Of a stretch of 64,000 nucleotides of DNA, positions 16,635 to 27,235 are shown in pieces. The first letter of the stretch is position 1, and each line of letters begins with the position of its first letter. A model generated the notes under the pieces. That model did not search any database and was not told the DNA's origin. It worked only from the letters and a program-made list of their open reading frames with translations. The translations under genes and the position numbers were made by a program. The stretch is taken from positions 1,426,001-1,490,000 of the forward strand of contig NZ_CP119145.1 in NCBI RefSeq assembly GCF_029167625.1. The letters are read 5' to 3'. Source of the DNA: Streptomyces sp. AM 4-1-1 (GTDB lineage Bacteria; Actinomycetota; Actinomycetes; Streptomycetales; Streptomycetaceae).

Positions 16635-17900
16635 TCAGGGCGCGTCGGTCCTGGTGGACTTCAGCGGCACGGAGGGGTCGGCGACCCGTACCGGATCGAC
16701 CCGCGCCGCCGCCTCGACCAGCTTGCGGCCCTGCGCCAGATCGCGCGGGCGGCCGACCGCGAGGACCGCGACCAGCATCCCGTCGCGCAGCCAGCACACC
16801 GTCCAGGAGGGGTCCGCCGGGTCGCCGCGCCACAGCAGGGTGTCGGCGGCCGCGTGGTGGCCCGCGTACTGGACGAAGCAGCCGAACTGCTCGGACCAGA
16901 AGTACGGCACCGGGTCGTACGGCACGGGCGGCTCGCCCGCCTCGGCGCCGATGATGTTCGCGGCGACGGTCCTCGGGCCCTGGAGGGCGTTGTCCCAGTG
17001 GTGGACCAGCAGGCGTTCGCCGTAGCGGGCGGAGGGGAAGGAGGCGCAGTCCCCGACGGCGTACACATCGGCCACCGAGGCGCGCAGGGCGCTGTCGGCG
17101 GTCACCGAACCGTCCGGGCCGAGCCGGATGCCGGACCCGGCGAGCGGGCCGGTGGCGGGCCTGGCGCCGATCCCGACGACGACGGCGTCGGCCGCGATCA
17201 CCCGGCCGTCCGCACCGGACGCGTCCCCGGCGAGGACGACCGCGCCCGGTTCGACGCGCGCCACCCGGGCGAGCGTGAGCAGTTCCGCGCCGCTCTCCGC
17301 GTACCAGGCGGCCATCGGGGCGGCGACCTCGGCCGGCATGGTGCCCGCGAGCGGCCGGTCGGCGGCCTCGACGACGGTGACCCGGCAGCCCGCCGCGCGG
17401 GCCGCCGTGGTGAACTCCGCGCCGATCCAGCCCGCGCCGACGACCACGACCGGGCGCCGCTCGTCGAGCACCGGCCGCAGCCGGGTCGCGTCGTCGAGGG
17501 TGCGCAGCAGATGGACGCCGGGGGCGTCCCCGGAGCCGGGGAGCGTGACGGGTTCGGCCCCGGTGGCGACGACCAGGACGTCGTACGGGACGGTCCCGGC
17601 GGCGGTGTCCACCTCGTGCGCCGAGGGACGCACACCGGTCACCTCCAGCCCCAGCCGCAGTTCGATGTCCAGCGCCGCGAAGTCGATGTCGAAGGCGGAG
17701 TGCTCGGCGGTTCCGAGCAGCACGGCCTTGGAGAGCGGGGGCCTGTCGTACGGCGGGTGGGGTTCGGCGCCGATGAGGGTGACCGAGCCGGTGAAGCCCT
17801 GCTCACGCAGGGCGACCGCGGTCCGGACGCCCGCCATGCCCGCCCCGACGACGACCACTCGGCGGCGGCTCTCTGTCTGCTGTTCGGTCTGCTCGCTCAC
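16635..17900 (-). CDS. FAD-dependent NAD(P)H oxidoreductase, ferredoxin-reductase-like
   Basis: 421 aa. Two Rossmann motifs are visible: FAD-binding RVVVVGAGMAGVRTAVALRE near residue 13 and NAD-binding PVVVVGAGWIGAEFTTAARA near residue 150. A second FAD motif, VADVYAVGDCASF, is followed by the reductase C-terminal domain. This is the architecture of BphA4/rubredoxin/ferredoxin reductases that pass electrons to small iron-sulfur proteins. No ferredoxin or P450 gene is adjacent, so the partner is unknown. The start is GTG 17900. Confidence 0.9.
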   Translation of the reverse strand: MSEQTEQQTESRRRVVVVGAGMAGVRTAVALREQGFTGSVTLIGAEPHPPYDRPPLSKAVLLGTAEHSAFDIDFAALDIELRLGLEVTGVRPSAHEVDTAAGTVPYDVLVVATGAEPVTLPGSGDAPGVHLLRTLDDATRLRPVLDERRPVVVVGAGWIGAEFTTAARAAGCRVTVVEAADRPLAGTMPAEVAAPMAAWYAESGAELLTLARVARVEPGAVVLAGDASGADGRVIAADAVVVGIGARPATGPLAGSGIRLGPDGSVTADSALRASVADVYAVGDCASFPSARYGERLLVHHWDNALQGPRTVAANIIGAEAGEPPVPYDPVPYFWSEQFGCFVQYAGHHAAADTLLWRGDPADPSWTVCWLRDGMLVAVLAVGRPRDLAQGRKLVEAAARVDPVRVADPSVPLKSTRTDAP

Positions 17901-17928
17901 CCGTCCACCCTAAACACCTGACGTGGCG

Positions 17929-18270
17929 TCAGAGACCGAGCTGTTCCACCACGCTCGTCCCGCCGCCCTCCCGCGACTCCCACTCCCACCGCTCGTCCAG
18001 CCGCACCCGTCCGTCGGCGAGCTCGACGACGGTGGAGACGCAGTGCCCGGAGGAGGTGGCCCCGTCCTGGGTGAGCTGGACGTAGCGGAAGTCCAGGGTG
18101 TCGGCGGTACGGGTGCCGACGAGATGGCCGCGGACCACGTCACCGCCCGCGTACTCGGCCCAGATCCGCCCCGCTTCCTCGTGGTAGGCGAACCGGGTGC
18201 GGGTGGAGACCTGGCCGGGGGCCTGGTCGGCGACCGGCGAGAGGACGAGTCCGTCGAGCGAGCGGGCCAT
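17929..18270 (-). CDS. Small conserved protein of unknown function
   Basis: 113 aa from ATG 18270, which follows AAGGGAG. Upstream in-frame codons to 18303 lack a ribosome site. The sequence alternates short beta-like stretches (TRFAYHEEAGRIWAEYAGG, LVGTRTADTLDFRYVQL, GRVRLDERWEWESREGG), suggesting a small beta-barrel of the calycin/lipocalin type. No signal peptide, membrane segment or catalytic motif is visible. Divergent from thiO, its promoter shares the 18271-18326 region. Confidence 0.7.
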   Translation of the reverse strand: MARSLDGLVLSPVADQAPGQVSTRTRFAYHEEAGRIWAEYAGGDVVRGHLVGTRTADTLDFRYVQLTQDGATSSGHCVSTVVELADGRVRLDERWEWESREGGGTSVVEQLGL

Positions 18271-18326
18271 GGCTGCGGCTCCCTTACTGCGCGTCAGGGC
18301 CAAGGTTTATGGTGGCCAACGTAAGG

Positions 18327-18419
18327 CACTCGCGGGAGCCCGGACGCACCGGGCTGAGAGGGGGGCTGGGCGGCCTCCGACCGTACGAACCTGATCCGGG
18401 TCATGCCGGCGAAGGGAGG
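18327..18419 (+). ncRNA. TPP riboswitch (THI element)
   Basis: The two invariant halves are present: GGGCTGAGAG near 18351-18360 and, 30-60 bases on, ACCTGATCCGGGTCATGCCG followed by GCGAAGGGAG (to about 18418). These are the pyrimidine- and pyrophosphate-binding portions of the thiamine pyrophosphate aptamer. The GGGAGGGG at its 3' end lies about 12-18 bases before the thiO ATG, so the likely mechanism is masking of the ribosome site when TPP is bound. Confidence 0.95.
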
Positions 18420-18431
18420 GGCTGGACGCCC

Positions 18432-20727
<2,296 letters not shown>

Positions 20728-20933
20728 TGCCGGACCTTCCGGGCCGTCGCACCCTGATGCCGTGATGCCGTGACCGGCGGTGTCCGCCCGGGGGGACGTC
20801 GTCCGGTGCGTCCGGTCGAGAGGCGGCCGGAGGTCCTGGGTGGCGGAGCGTCTGTCACGGCCCGGCCGCGGTACGGACCCGGCTCGGCCCCGGGCGGCGG
20901 GCCGGGGCCGTCGCTGCTCGTAGACTCGCCTGC

Positions 20934-22859
20934 GTGGATACGACCCTCCAGGACCCTCTTGTCGGGCAGGTGCTCGACGGCCGCTACCGCGTCGACGCCC
21001 GCATCGCCGTCGGCGGGATGGCCACGGTCTACCGGGCCTTGGACACCCGTCTCGACCGGGTGCTCGCCCTCAAGGTGATGCACCCGGCGCTCGCGGCCGA
21101 CGTCTCGTTCGTCGAGCGCTTCATCCGCGAGGCCAAGTCGGTGGCCCGGCTGGCGCATCCCAACGTGGTCGCCGTCTTCGACCAGGGGGCGCAGGGCGCG
21201 TACGTCTATCTGGCGATGGAGTACGTCTCGGGATGCACCCTGCGTGACGTCCTGCGGGAGCGGGGCGCGCTGCGGCCCCGGGCCGCGCTGGACATCCTGG
21301 AACCGGTCCTCGCCGCGCTGGGGGCGGCCCACCGGGCGGGGTTCGTGCACCGCGACATGAAGCCGGAGAACGTCCTGATAGGGGACGACGGCCGGGTGAA
21401 GGTCGCCGACTTCGGTCTCGTACGGGCGGTGGGTTCCGTCACCGCCACCACGGGCTCGGTGCTGGGCACCGTCTCGTACCTCGCCCCCGAGCAGATCGAG
21501 CACGGCACGGCCGACACCCGTGCCGATGTGTACGCCTGCGGTGTGGTCCTGCACGAGATGCTGACGGGCGCCAAGCCGCACACCGGTGGCACCCCGGCCC
21601 AGGTGATCTACCAGCACCTCAACGAGGACGTGCCCGCCCCGTCCGCCGCAGTCCCCGGGCTCGCGGCCGAGCTGGACGACCTGGTGGCGGTGGCCGCGGC
21701 CCGTGATCCCGAGGTCCGCCCGCACGACGCGGTCGCGCTGCTCGCCCTCGTGCTGGAGGCGCGCGCCGCGCTCACCGAGGAGGAGCTGGACGCCGTGCCC
21801 CCGCAGGCGCTCGCCGAGGAGCGTGACGGGGCCGACGACCGTACGAGTGTGATTCCCCGGGCGCTCGCGTCCGGGGCGGACGTCTCCGACCGCACCAGCC
21901 GTCTGGAGACCCCTCCACCGCTGTCCCCGCCGCCCGCCCGGAGCGAGCGGTGGACGCCGTTCGGCGGCACGCCGAGGCGGGGTGTGCTCGCCGCCGTGGT
22001 GGCGGTGCTGCTGGTCCTGGGCGTCGGAGGCGGGATCTGGTACATCAACTCCGGACAGTTCACCCGGGTGCCCGCCCTCCTCGGGCAGAGCGAGAAGGCC
22101 GCCGGGAAGCGCCTCTCCGACACCGGTCTCGATCTCGGCCGGGTCGACCGCGCCTACAGCGACACCGTCGAGCGCGGCACGGTCATCAGCAGCGACCCGA
22201 AGGCCGGCGAACGAATCCGGGGCAACGGCTCGGTGTCGCTCGTCGTCTCGCGCGGCCCCGAGATCGTGGCGGTGCCCGATGTGCGGGGCAGCACGCTCGC
22301 CGACGCCCGGCGGGCGCTGACGAAGCGAGGGCTGGCGCCCGGCATGGTGACCACGGAGTTCAGCGAGAGCGCCGCCCGGGGCGAGGTGATCCGCACCGAC
22401 CCCGCCGGGGGCGCCGAGCGGCACCCCGACTCGGCGGTCGCGCTGGTCGTCAGCAAGGGCAGTCCGATCGACGTCCCGGACGTCACCGGCCGGTCGGCCG
22501 AGGACGCCACCGCCGAGCTGACCGAGCTGGGCCTCAAGGTCCGGATCGCGCCGGACCGGATCGACTCCGCCGAGGAGAACGGCGACATCGCCCGCCAGTC
22601 GCCGGCCAAGGGCTCCCGGGCGGCCGAGGGGGACACCGTCACCCTCACCGTCTCCAAGGGGCCCCGGATGATCGAGGTGCCCGACGTCGTCGGGAAGGAC
22701 GCCGACAAGGCGCGGAGCGCGCTGGAGGACGCGGGCTTCGAGGTCAAGGTCGACCGTCCGTTGATCTCCTTCAGCGACACCGTCGCCAGCCAGTCCGTCG
22801 ACGGCGGCGACCGGGCCCCCCAGGGCAGCAGGATCACCATCAGGATCAAGGGGCTCTGA
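20934..22859 (+). CDS. Ser/Thr protein kinase with four PASTA domains (PknL/PknB-like)
   Basis: 641 aa from GTG 20934. The cytoplasmic kinase domain (about 16-270) has all key parts: glycine loop, Lys47 (LALKVMHP), catalytic HRDMKPEN with Asp141, DFG (VADFGLVRAV) and APEQ. An acidic/Pro-rich linker leads to a membrane helix at about 349-370. Four extracellular PASTA repeats start near residues 374, 442, 508 and 577 (each with V-P-x-x/VPDV). PASTA domains bind peptidoglycan fragments, so this is a cell-wall-sensing kinase. By gene context it is closest to M. tuberculosis PknL, which however lacks such a PASTA array. Confidence 0.94.
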   Translation: MDTTLQDPLVGQVLDGRYRVDARIAVGGMATVYRALDTRLDRVLALKVMHPALAADVSFVERFIREAKSVARLAHPNVVAVFDQGAQGAYVYLAMEYVSGCTLRDVLRERGALRPRAALDILEPVLAALGAAHRAGFVHRDMKPENVLIGDDGRVKVADFGLVRAVGSVTATTGSVLGTVSYLAPEQIEHGTADTRADVYACGVVLHEMLTGAKPHTGGTPAQVIYQHLNEDVPAPSAAVPGLAAELDDLVAVAAARDPEVRPHDAVALLALVLEARAALTEEELDAVPPQALAEERDGADDRTSVIPRALASGADVSDRTSRLETPPPLSPPPARSERWTPFGGTPRRGVLAAVVAVLLVLGVGGGIWYINSGQFTRVPALLGQSEKAAGKRLSDTGLDLGRVDRAYSDTVERGTVISSDPKAGERIRGNGSVSLVVSRGPEIVAVPDVRGSTLADARRALTKRGLAPGMVTTEFSESAARGEVIRTDPAGGAERHPDSAVALVVSKGSPIDVPDVTGRSAEDATAELTELGLKVRIAPDRIDSAEENGDIARQSPAKGSRAAEGDTVTLTVSKGPRMIEVPDVVGKDADKARSALEDAGFEVKVDRPLISFSDTVASQSVDGGDRAPQGSRITIRIKGL

Positions 22860-22864
22860 GCACG

Positions 22865-23731
22865 CTGAGCAGGACGCGCAACCCGGTCGGCGGCCATGTG
22901 CCGGTCGTCGGCGGTCTCGCCAGGACCGGCCTCGCATACGCCCGCGGGATGGGCGCGGAGGCCGTCCAGGTCTTCGTCGCCAACCCGCGCGGCTGGGCGA
23001 CCCCCGCCGGGAACCCGGCCCAGGACGAGCTGTTCCGGGCGGAGTGCGCCGCCGGGTCGGTCCCGGCGTACGTCCACGCCCCGTACCTGATCAACTTCGG
23101 CTCGTACACCGAGGCCACCGTCGAGAGGTCCGTGGACTCGCTGCGGCACTCGCTGCGCCGGGCCCGCGCGATCGGCGCGCTGGGCGTGGTCGTGCACACC
23201 GGCTCGGCGACCGGCGGCCGGCCGCGCGCGGAGGCCCTGGCGCGGGTACGCGCCCACATGCTGCCGCTGCTGGACGAGCTGACCCGGGACGACGACCCGT
23301 ATCTGCTGCTGGAGTCCACCGCCGGGCAGGGCTCCTCGCTCTGCTCCCGGACCTGGGACTTCGGCCCGTACTTCGAGGCGCTGGACGCGCACCCGAGGCT
23401 GGGCGTCTGCCTGGACACCTGTCACATTTACGCGGCGGGCCACGACCTCACCGGCCCCACGGGCATGCGGCAGACCCTCGATCTGCTGGTGGAGACGGTC
23501 GGCGAGGGACGGCTGCAGCTGATCCACGCCAATGACTCCAAGGACGTGGTCGGAGCGCACAAGGACCGGCACGAGAACATCGGCTCGGGTCACATCGGCG
23601 AGGAGCCGTTCCGGGAGCTGTTCACCCACCCGGCGACCGAGGGCGTGCCGCTGATCATCGAGACGCCGGGCGGCAAGGACGGGCACGCGGCGGACGTGGC
23701 ACGGCTGAAGGCACTGCGCGGACGCGGCTGA
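22865..23731 (+). CDS. nfo: Deoxyribonuclease IV (AP endonuclease family 2)
   Basis: About 288 aa. Cleaves DNA 5' of abasic sites. The family's metal ligands are recognisable: H in VVVHTGSATGG, E in LLLESTAGQG, D and H in VCLDTCHIYAAGHDL, H and D in LIHANDSKDVVGAHKDRHE, GSGHIG and the final LIIETPGG. Homology already starts at NPVGGHVPVVGGL, but no ATG/GTG/TTG precedes it after the kinase stop. CTG 22865, 11 bases after AAGGGG, is the best fit. The alternative GTG 22898 would delete the conserved GGH. Confidence 0.9.
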   Translation: MSRTRNPVGGHVPVVGGLARTGLAYARGMGAEAVQVFVANPRGWATPAGNPAQDELFRAECAAGSVPAYVHAPYLINFGSYTEATVERSVDSLRHSLRRARAIGALGVVVHTGSATGGRPRAEALARVRAHMLPLLDELTRDDDPYLLLESTAGQGSSLCSRTWDFGPYFEALDAHPRLGVCLDTCHIYAAGHDLTGPTGMRQTLDLLVETVGEGRLQLIHANDSKDVVGAHKDRHENIGSGHIGEEPFRELFTHPATEGVPLIIETPGGKDGHAADVARLKALRGRG

Positions 23732-23808
23732 CGCACGCCCGGGAGGGTCCGCGCGCCGTCCGTGACCGCGCGTCCGGGCCCGTCCCCGGGCCCTCTCCCC
23801 GGCCCGGG

Positions 23809-24441
23809 TCAGAGTTCGGGGCCGTCCCCCGGCCGTTCCTGGTAGGAGTAGCGCTGCTCGCTCCACGGGTCGCCGATGTTGTGATAGCCGCGCTCCTCCC
23901 AGAAGCCGCGGCGGTCGGCGGTCATGTATTCGACGCCACGGACCCATTTGGGGCCCTTCCAGGCGTACAGATGCGGTACGACGAGCCGCAGCGGGAAACC
24001 GTGCTCGGCGGTCAGCAGCTCACCGCCCTTATGGGTCGCGAAGAGCGTCCGCTCCGACGTGAAGTCCGCCAGACGCAGATTGGAGCTGAATCCGTATTCG
24101 GCCCACACCATCACATGGGTGACGTCCGGAGCGGGCGGTGCGAGTTCCGTCACCGTACGTGCGAGAACCCCGCCCCATTCGGCGCCGAGCATGCTGAATT
24201 TGGTCACGCAGTGCAGATCGGCGACTACCGAGGAGAACGGCAGTCCGGAAAACTCCTCGTGATTCCAGCAGTGTTTCTCGCCGTCCGCGGTGGCCCCGAA
24301 GACGCGGAATTCCCAGCGGTCCGGCTTGAACTTCGGAACGGGCCCGTAGTGGGTGACCGGCCAGCCGCGCTGCAGTCGCTGTCCCGGCGGAAGCCCGGAC
24401 TGCTCCGACTCGCGGTATTCCCGGCTTTCCGGCTGACCCAT
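23809..24441 (-). CDS. Sulfite-oxidase-like molybdopterin oxidoreductase
   Basis: 210 aa from ATG 24441. It has the Moco-binding fold of the SUOX/YedY superfamily without haem or C-terminal dimerisation domains. The Mo-ligating Cys lies in ADLHCVTKFSMLGAEWGGV, and other conserved parts are HGFPLRLVVPHLYAWKGPKW and EYMTADRRGFWEERGYH. No Tat signal is seen, so it is probably cytoplasmic. The physiological substrate is unknown. It is single-gene, divergent from bfr. Confidence 0.88.
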   Translation of the reverse strand: MGQPESREYRESEQSGLPPGQRLQRGWPVTHYGPVPKFKPDRWEFRVFGATADGEKHCWNHEEFSGLPFSSVVADLHCVTKFSMLGAEWGGVLARTVTELAPPAPDVTHVMVWAEYGFSSNLRLADFTSERTLFATHKGGELLTAEHGFPLRLVVPHLYAWKGPKWVRGVEYMTADRRGFWEERGYHNIGDPWSEQRYSYQERPGDGPEL

Positions 24442-24595
24442 GCCTCCATGGTGACAGACCGGCAGGGGTGGTGATGACCGGGGCGTATCCGATCGGGGGC
24501 AACTCCCACTAAGCCTGCACTTACTGGACGATCAAGAGGGGCGGTGCGAGGATGCGCCCACATGCCCAGTTCACCGCTTGGAAGGAGCGTCCGCG

Positions 24596-25075
24596 ATGCA
24601 GGGCGACCCCGAGGTCATTGAGTTCCTGAACGAGCAGCTGACCGCCGAATTGACTGCCATCAATCAGTACTTCCTGCACGCGAAGATGCAGGAGAACTTC
24701 GGCTGGACGAAGCTCGCGAAGTACACCCGGGCCGAGTCGTTCGACGAGATGAAGCACGCGGAGATCCTGACGGACCGGATTCTCTTCCTGGACGGCCTGC
24801 CGAACTACCAGCGGCTCTTTCACGTGCGGGTCGGTCAGACGGTCACCGAGATGTTCCAGGCCGACCGCCAGGTCGAGGCGGAGGCCATCGACCGGCTGCG
24901 GCGGGGCATCGAGGTGATGCGCGGCAAGGGCGACATCACGTCCGCCAACATCTTCGAGTCCATCCTCGCGGACGAGGAACACCACATCGACTATCTGGAC
25001 ACCCAGCTGGAGCTGGTCGAGAAGCTCGGTGAGGCGCTCTACATCGCCCAGCTGATCGAGCAGCCGGACAGCTGA
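24596..25075 (+). CDS. bfr: Bacterioferritin
   Basis: 159 aa from ATG 24596, behind GGAAGGAG; a TTG at 24578 is in frame but overlaps that ribosome site. It is the iron-storage 24-mer subunit. The dinuclear ferroxidase ligands are at canonical positions: Glu18, Glu51, His54, Glu94, Glu127, His130. Met52, the haem ligand between subunits, is also present (DEMKHAEIL). It faces bacterioferritin-associated ferredoxin, encoded convergently 125 bp away, which would reduce the core iron for release. Confidence 0.97.
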   Translation: MQGDPEVIEFLNEQLTAELTAINQYFLHAKMQENFGWTKLAKYTRAESFDEMKHAEILTDRILFLDGLPNYQRLFHVRVGQTVTEMFQADRQVEAEAIDRLRRGIEVMRGKGDITSANIFESILADEEHHIDYLDTQLELVEKLGEALYIAQLIEQPDS

Positions 25076-25200
25076 TCCGGATCGGCGTCCCGTCCGGGCC
25101 GACGGCCGATCGCTCCCCCGGGCGCTCGGACCGGTGCTCGGGCGGACGTCCGGACCACTGACCGGACCGGACATTCGGAGCGGACATTCGGACCGGGCGT

Positions 25201-25476
25201 TCAGGCCGCGTCGGAGAGCCTGATCTCCGCGGGCAGTGTGTCGGCCACCACCGACGGTACGGCGAGGTCGGCCGTGACCCCCTGCTGCCGCTGGTCGAGG
25301 AGTTCGCGGCGCGGGCACCCGCCGCGCCCGAGCAGGGCCTGGATCGTGCGGACACAGCCGCCGCAGTCCGTGCCCGCCTTGCAGGCGGAGGCGATCTGGC
25401 GGGGCGTACAGGCCCCGGCGTCCGCATGCTGTCTCACCTGCTGCTCCGTGACGCCGAAACATGAGCAGACGTACAC
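25201..25476 (-). CDS. bfd: Bacterioferritin-associated ferredoxin (Bfd-like [2Fe-2S] protein)
   Basis: 91 aa from GTG 25476 (MYVCSCFGV), which lies 8 bases after GGGAGG. The upstream GTG at 25485 overlaps that site, so the shorter start is preferred and matches the MYVCxC start of E. coli Bfd. The four cluster cysteines are C-x-C and C-x2-C (YVCSCFGV and GTDCGGCVRT). About 30 extra C-terminal residues follow the Fer2_BFD domain. Expression is probably iron-repressed through the box at 25524-25542. Confidence 0.93.
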   Translation of the reverse strand: MYVCSCFGVTEQQVRQHADAGACTPRQIASACKAGTDCGGCVRTIQALLGRGGCPRRELLDQRQQGVTADLAVPSVVADTLPAEIRLSDAA

Positions 25477-25523
25477 GCGGTTCACCTCCCGGACGGGATC
25501 GGTCGTGGCGCCGCCCCGATCTG

Positions 25524-25542
25524 TTCGGTGAGGCTAACCTAA
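25524..25542 (-). promoter_or_regulatory. Iron box (DmdR/IdeR operator) upstream of bfd
   Basis: Read on the minus strand, TTAGGTTAGCCTCACCGAA matches 16 of 19 positions of the DmdR/IdeR consensus TTAGGTTAGGCTAACCTAA. It lies about 48 bp before the bfd GTG and would overlap its promoter, so bfd should be derepressed under iron limitation. Confidence 0.88.
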
Positions 25543-25583
25543 CCTTACCCGGCGTGCCCAGTGGGCAGAAGCCCCGGAACGCC

Positions 25584-25620
25584 GTGTGGGGCACGGATCA
25601 CACAGATCCGTGCCCCACAC
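25584..25620 (-). terminator. Terminator of aroG
   Basis: Perfect 16-bp stem: arms 25584-25599 (GTGTGGGGCACGGATC) and 25605-25620, loop ACACA. It sits 13 bp after the aroG stop on the minus strand. Confidence 0.8.
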
Positions 25621-25633
25621 CCCGTCCAGCGGG

Positions 25634-26986
25634 TCACTGGTCGCGGTACATCTCCGCGACCAGGAAGGCCAGGTCGAGCGACTGGCTGCGGTTGAGCCGC
25701 GGGTCGCAGGCCGTCTCGTAGCGCTGGTGCAGATCGTCCACGAAGATCTCGTGGCCGCCGCCGACGCACTCGGTCACGTCGTCACCGGTCAGCTCGACGT
25801 GGATGCCGCCCGGGTGGGTCCCCAGACCCTTGTGCACCTCGAAGAAGCCCTTGACCTCGTCGAGGACGTCGTCGAAGCGGCGGGTCTTGTGGCCGGAGGC
25901 CGCCTCGAAGGTGTTGCCGTGCATCGGGTCCGTCACCCAGGCCACGGTGGCACCGGACGCGGTGACCTTCTCGACCAGCTCGGGGAGCTTGTCGCGGACC
26001 TTGTCGGCGCCCATGCGCACGATGAACGTCAGCCGGCCGGGCTCGCGCTCGGGGTCCAGCCGGTCGATGTAGGTGAGCGCCTCGTCGACGGAGGTCGTCG
26101 GGCCGAGCTTGATGCCGATCGGGTTACGGATCTTCGAGGCGAACTCGATGTGCGCGCCGTCCAGTTGACGGGTGCGCTCACCGATCCAGACCATGTGGCC
26201 CGAGGTGTCGTACAGCTGCCCGGTCCGCGAGTCGGTGCGGGTCAGCGCGGTCTCGTAGTCCAGCAGCAGCGCCTCGTGCGAGGCGTAGAACTCGACCGCC
26301 TTGAACTCGGCCGGGTCCGTACCGCACGCCTTCATGAAGTTCAGCGCGTTGTCGATCTCCCGGGCCAGTGCCTCGTAACGCTGCCCGGACGGGGACGACT
26401 TCACGAAGTCCTGGTTCCAGGCGTGGACCTGGCGCAGGTCGGCGTACCCGCCGACGGTGAACGCGCGCACCAGGTTCAGCGTCGAGGCGGACGCGTGGTA
26501 CATCTGCTTCAGCCGCTCGGGGTCCGGAATCCGCTCGGCCTCCGTGAAGGCGAAACCGTTGACGGAGTCACCGCGGTAGGTCGGCAGCGTCACCCCGTCA
26601 CGGGTCTCGGTCGGCTTGGAGCGCGGCTTGGAGTACTGGCCCGCGATCCGGCCCACCTTGACGACCGGCACGGAGGCCGCGTACGTCAGTACGGCGCTCA
26701 TCTGGAGCAGCGTCTTCAGCTTGGCCCGGATGTGCTCGGCGGACACCGCGTCGAATGCCTCGGCGCAGTCACCGCCCTGCAGCAGGAACGCCTCGCCCTT
26801 GGCGACGGCTCCCAGGCGGTTGCGCAGCTGGTCGCACTCACCGGCGAAGACGAGCGGAGGATACGAGTCGAGGTCCGCGACTACATCGCGCAGCGCCTCG
26901 GAGTCGGGGTACTCGGGCTGCTGCGCCGCGGGAAGGTCTCGCCAGGTGTTCTCACCGGCGACGGAGGTGTTGGCGTTCACGGTCAC
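25634..26986 (-). CDS. aroG: Class II 3-deoxy-7-phosphoheptulonate (DAHP) synthase
   Basis: 450 aa from GTG 26986 (GTG 26980 is two codons in). Condenses PEP and erythrose 4-phosphate, the first shikimate step. Plant-type (AroAII) signatures are visible: FLLQGGDCAEAF, VVKVGRIAGQYSKPRS, YRGDSVNGFAF, WIGERTRQLDGAH, NPIGIKLGPTT, WVTDPMHGNT and GGIHVELTGDDVTEC. The metal-binding Cys is in GGDCAEAF. It is divergent from the trp leader/anthranilate synthase unit, placing the entry and Trp branch enzymes head to head. Confidence 0.97.
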   Translation of the reverse strand: MTVNANTSVAGENTWRDLPAAQQPEYPDSEALRDVVADLDSYPPLVFAGECDQLRNRLGAVAKGEAFLLQGGDCAEAFDAVSAEHIRAKLKTLLQMSAVLTYAASVPVVKVGRIAGQYSKPRSKPTETRDGVTLPTYRGDSVNGFAFTEAERIPDPERLKQMYHASASTLNLVRAFTVGGYADLRQVHAWNQDFVKSSPSGQRYEALAREIDNALNFMKACGTDPAEFKAVEFYASHEALLLDYETALTRTDSRTGQLYDTSGHMVWIGERTRQLDGAHIEFASKIRNPIGIKLGPTTSVDEALTYIDRLDPEREPGRLTFIVRMGADKVRDKLPELVEKVTASGATVAWVTDPMHGNTFEAASGHKTRRFDDVLDEVKGFFEVHKGLGTHPGGIHVELTGDDVTECVGGGHEIFVDDLHQRYETACDPRLNRSQSLDLAFLVAEMYRDQ

Positions 26987-27085
26987 CTCGACAACCTTAC
27001 GGGGTCTCGCAACGCGTCCATCCATACGCTCAACAGATGAGACGACCGCTCGAATGACGGCCGGAAATCCGCTAGGGTGCCGTGC

Positions 27086-27142
27086 ATGTTCGCGCAGACG
27101 ACTCAGAACTGGTGGTGGACCGCTCATCCGGCGGCCCACTGA
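27086..27142 (+). CDS. trpL: trp leader peptide (TrpL-like, 18 aa)
   Basis: The 18-codon ORF reads MFAQTTQNWWWTAHPAAH with three consecutive Trp codons at positions 9-11. Trp is the rarest residue, and its gene lies 93 bp upstream of an anthranilate synthase gene. A -10-like TAGGGT occurs at 27073-27078, just before the ATG. Ribosome stalling at the Trp codons when charged tRNA-Trp is scarce would free downstream sequence to form an antiterminator. Confidence 0.92.
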   Translation: MFAQTTQNWWWTAHPAAH

Positions 27143-27166
27143 CTCATCGCGCGCGACAGACCACGC

Positions 27167-27191
27167 GAAGGCCGCCCGAGGGGCGGCCTTC
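27167..27191 (+). terminator. trp attenuator hairpin
   Basis: 11-bp stem: GAAGGCCGCCC (27167-27177) and GGGCGGCCTTC (27181-27191), loop GAG. GGCGGCC at 27130-27136, inside the leader ORF just after the Trp codons, can pair with GGCCGCC at 27170-27176 as a competing antiterminator. No long T-run follows, as is usual in Streptomyces. Confidence 0.85.
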
Positions 27192-27235
27192 TCCGCGTTC
27201 CGGGGGCCGTTCCTCTCTCCGGAAGGAACATCGCC

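Noticed and set aside
21950..22860. Long open extension upstream of endonuclease IV inside the kinase gene
   Set aside because: The translated part is Arg/Gly-rich shadow of the PASTA kinase; similarity to endonuclease IV begins only after the kinase stop.
24505..24530. Possible iron box before bfr (ACTAAGCCTGCACTTACT)
   Set aside because: Only a few scattered matches to the DmdR consensus and no dyad symmetry.
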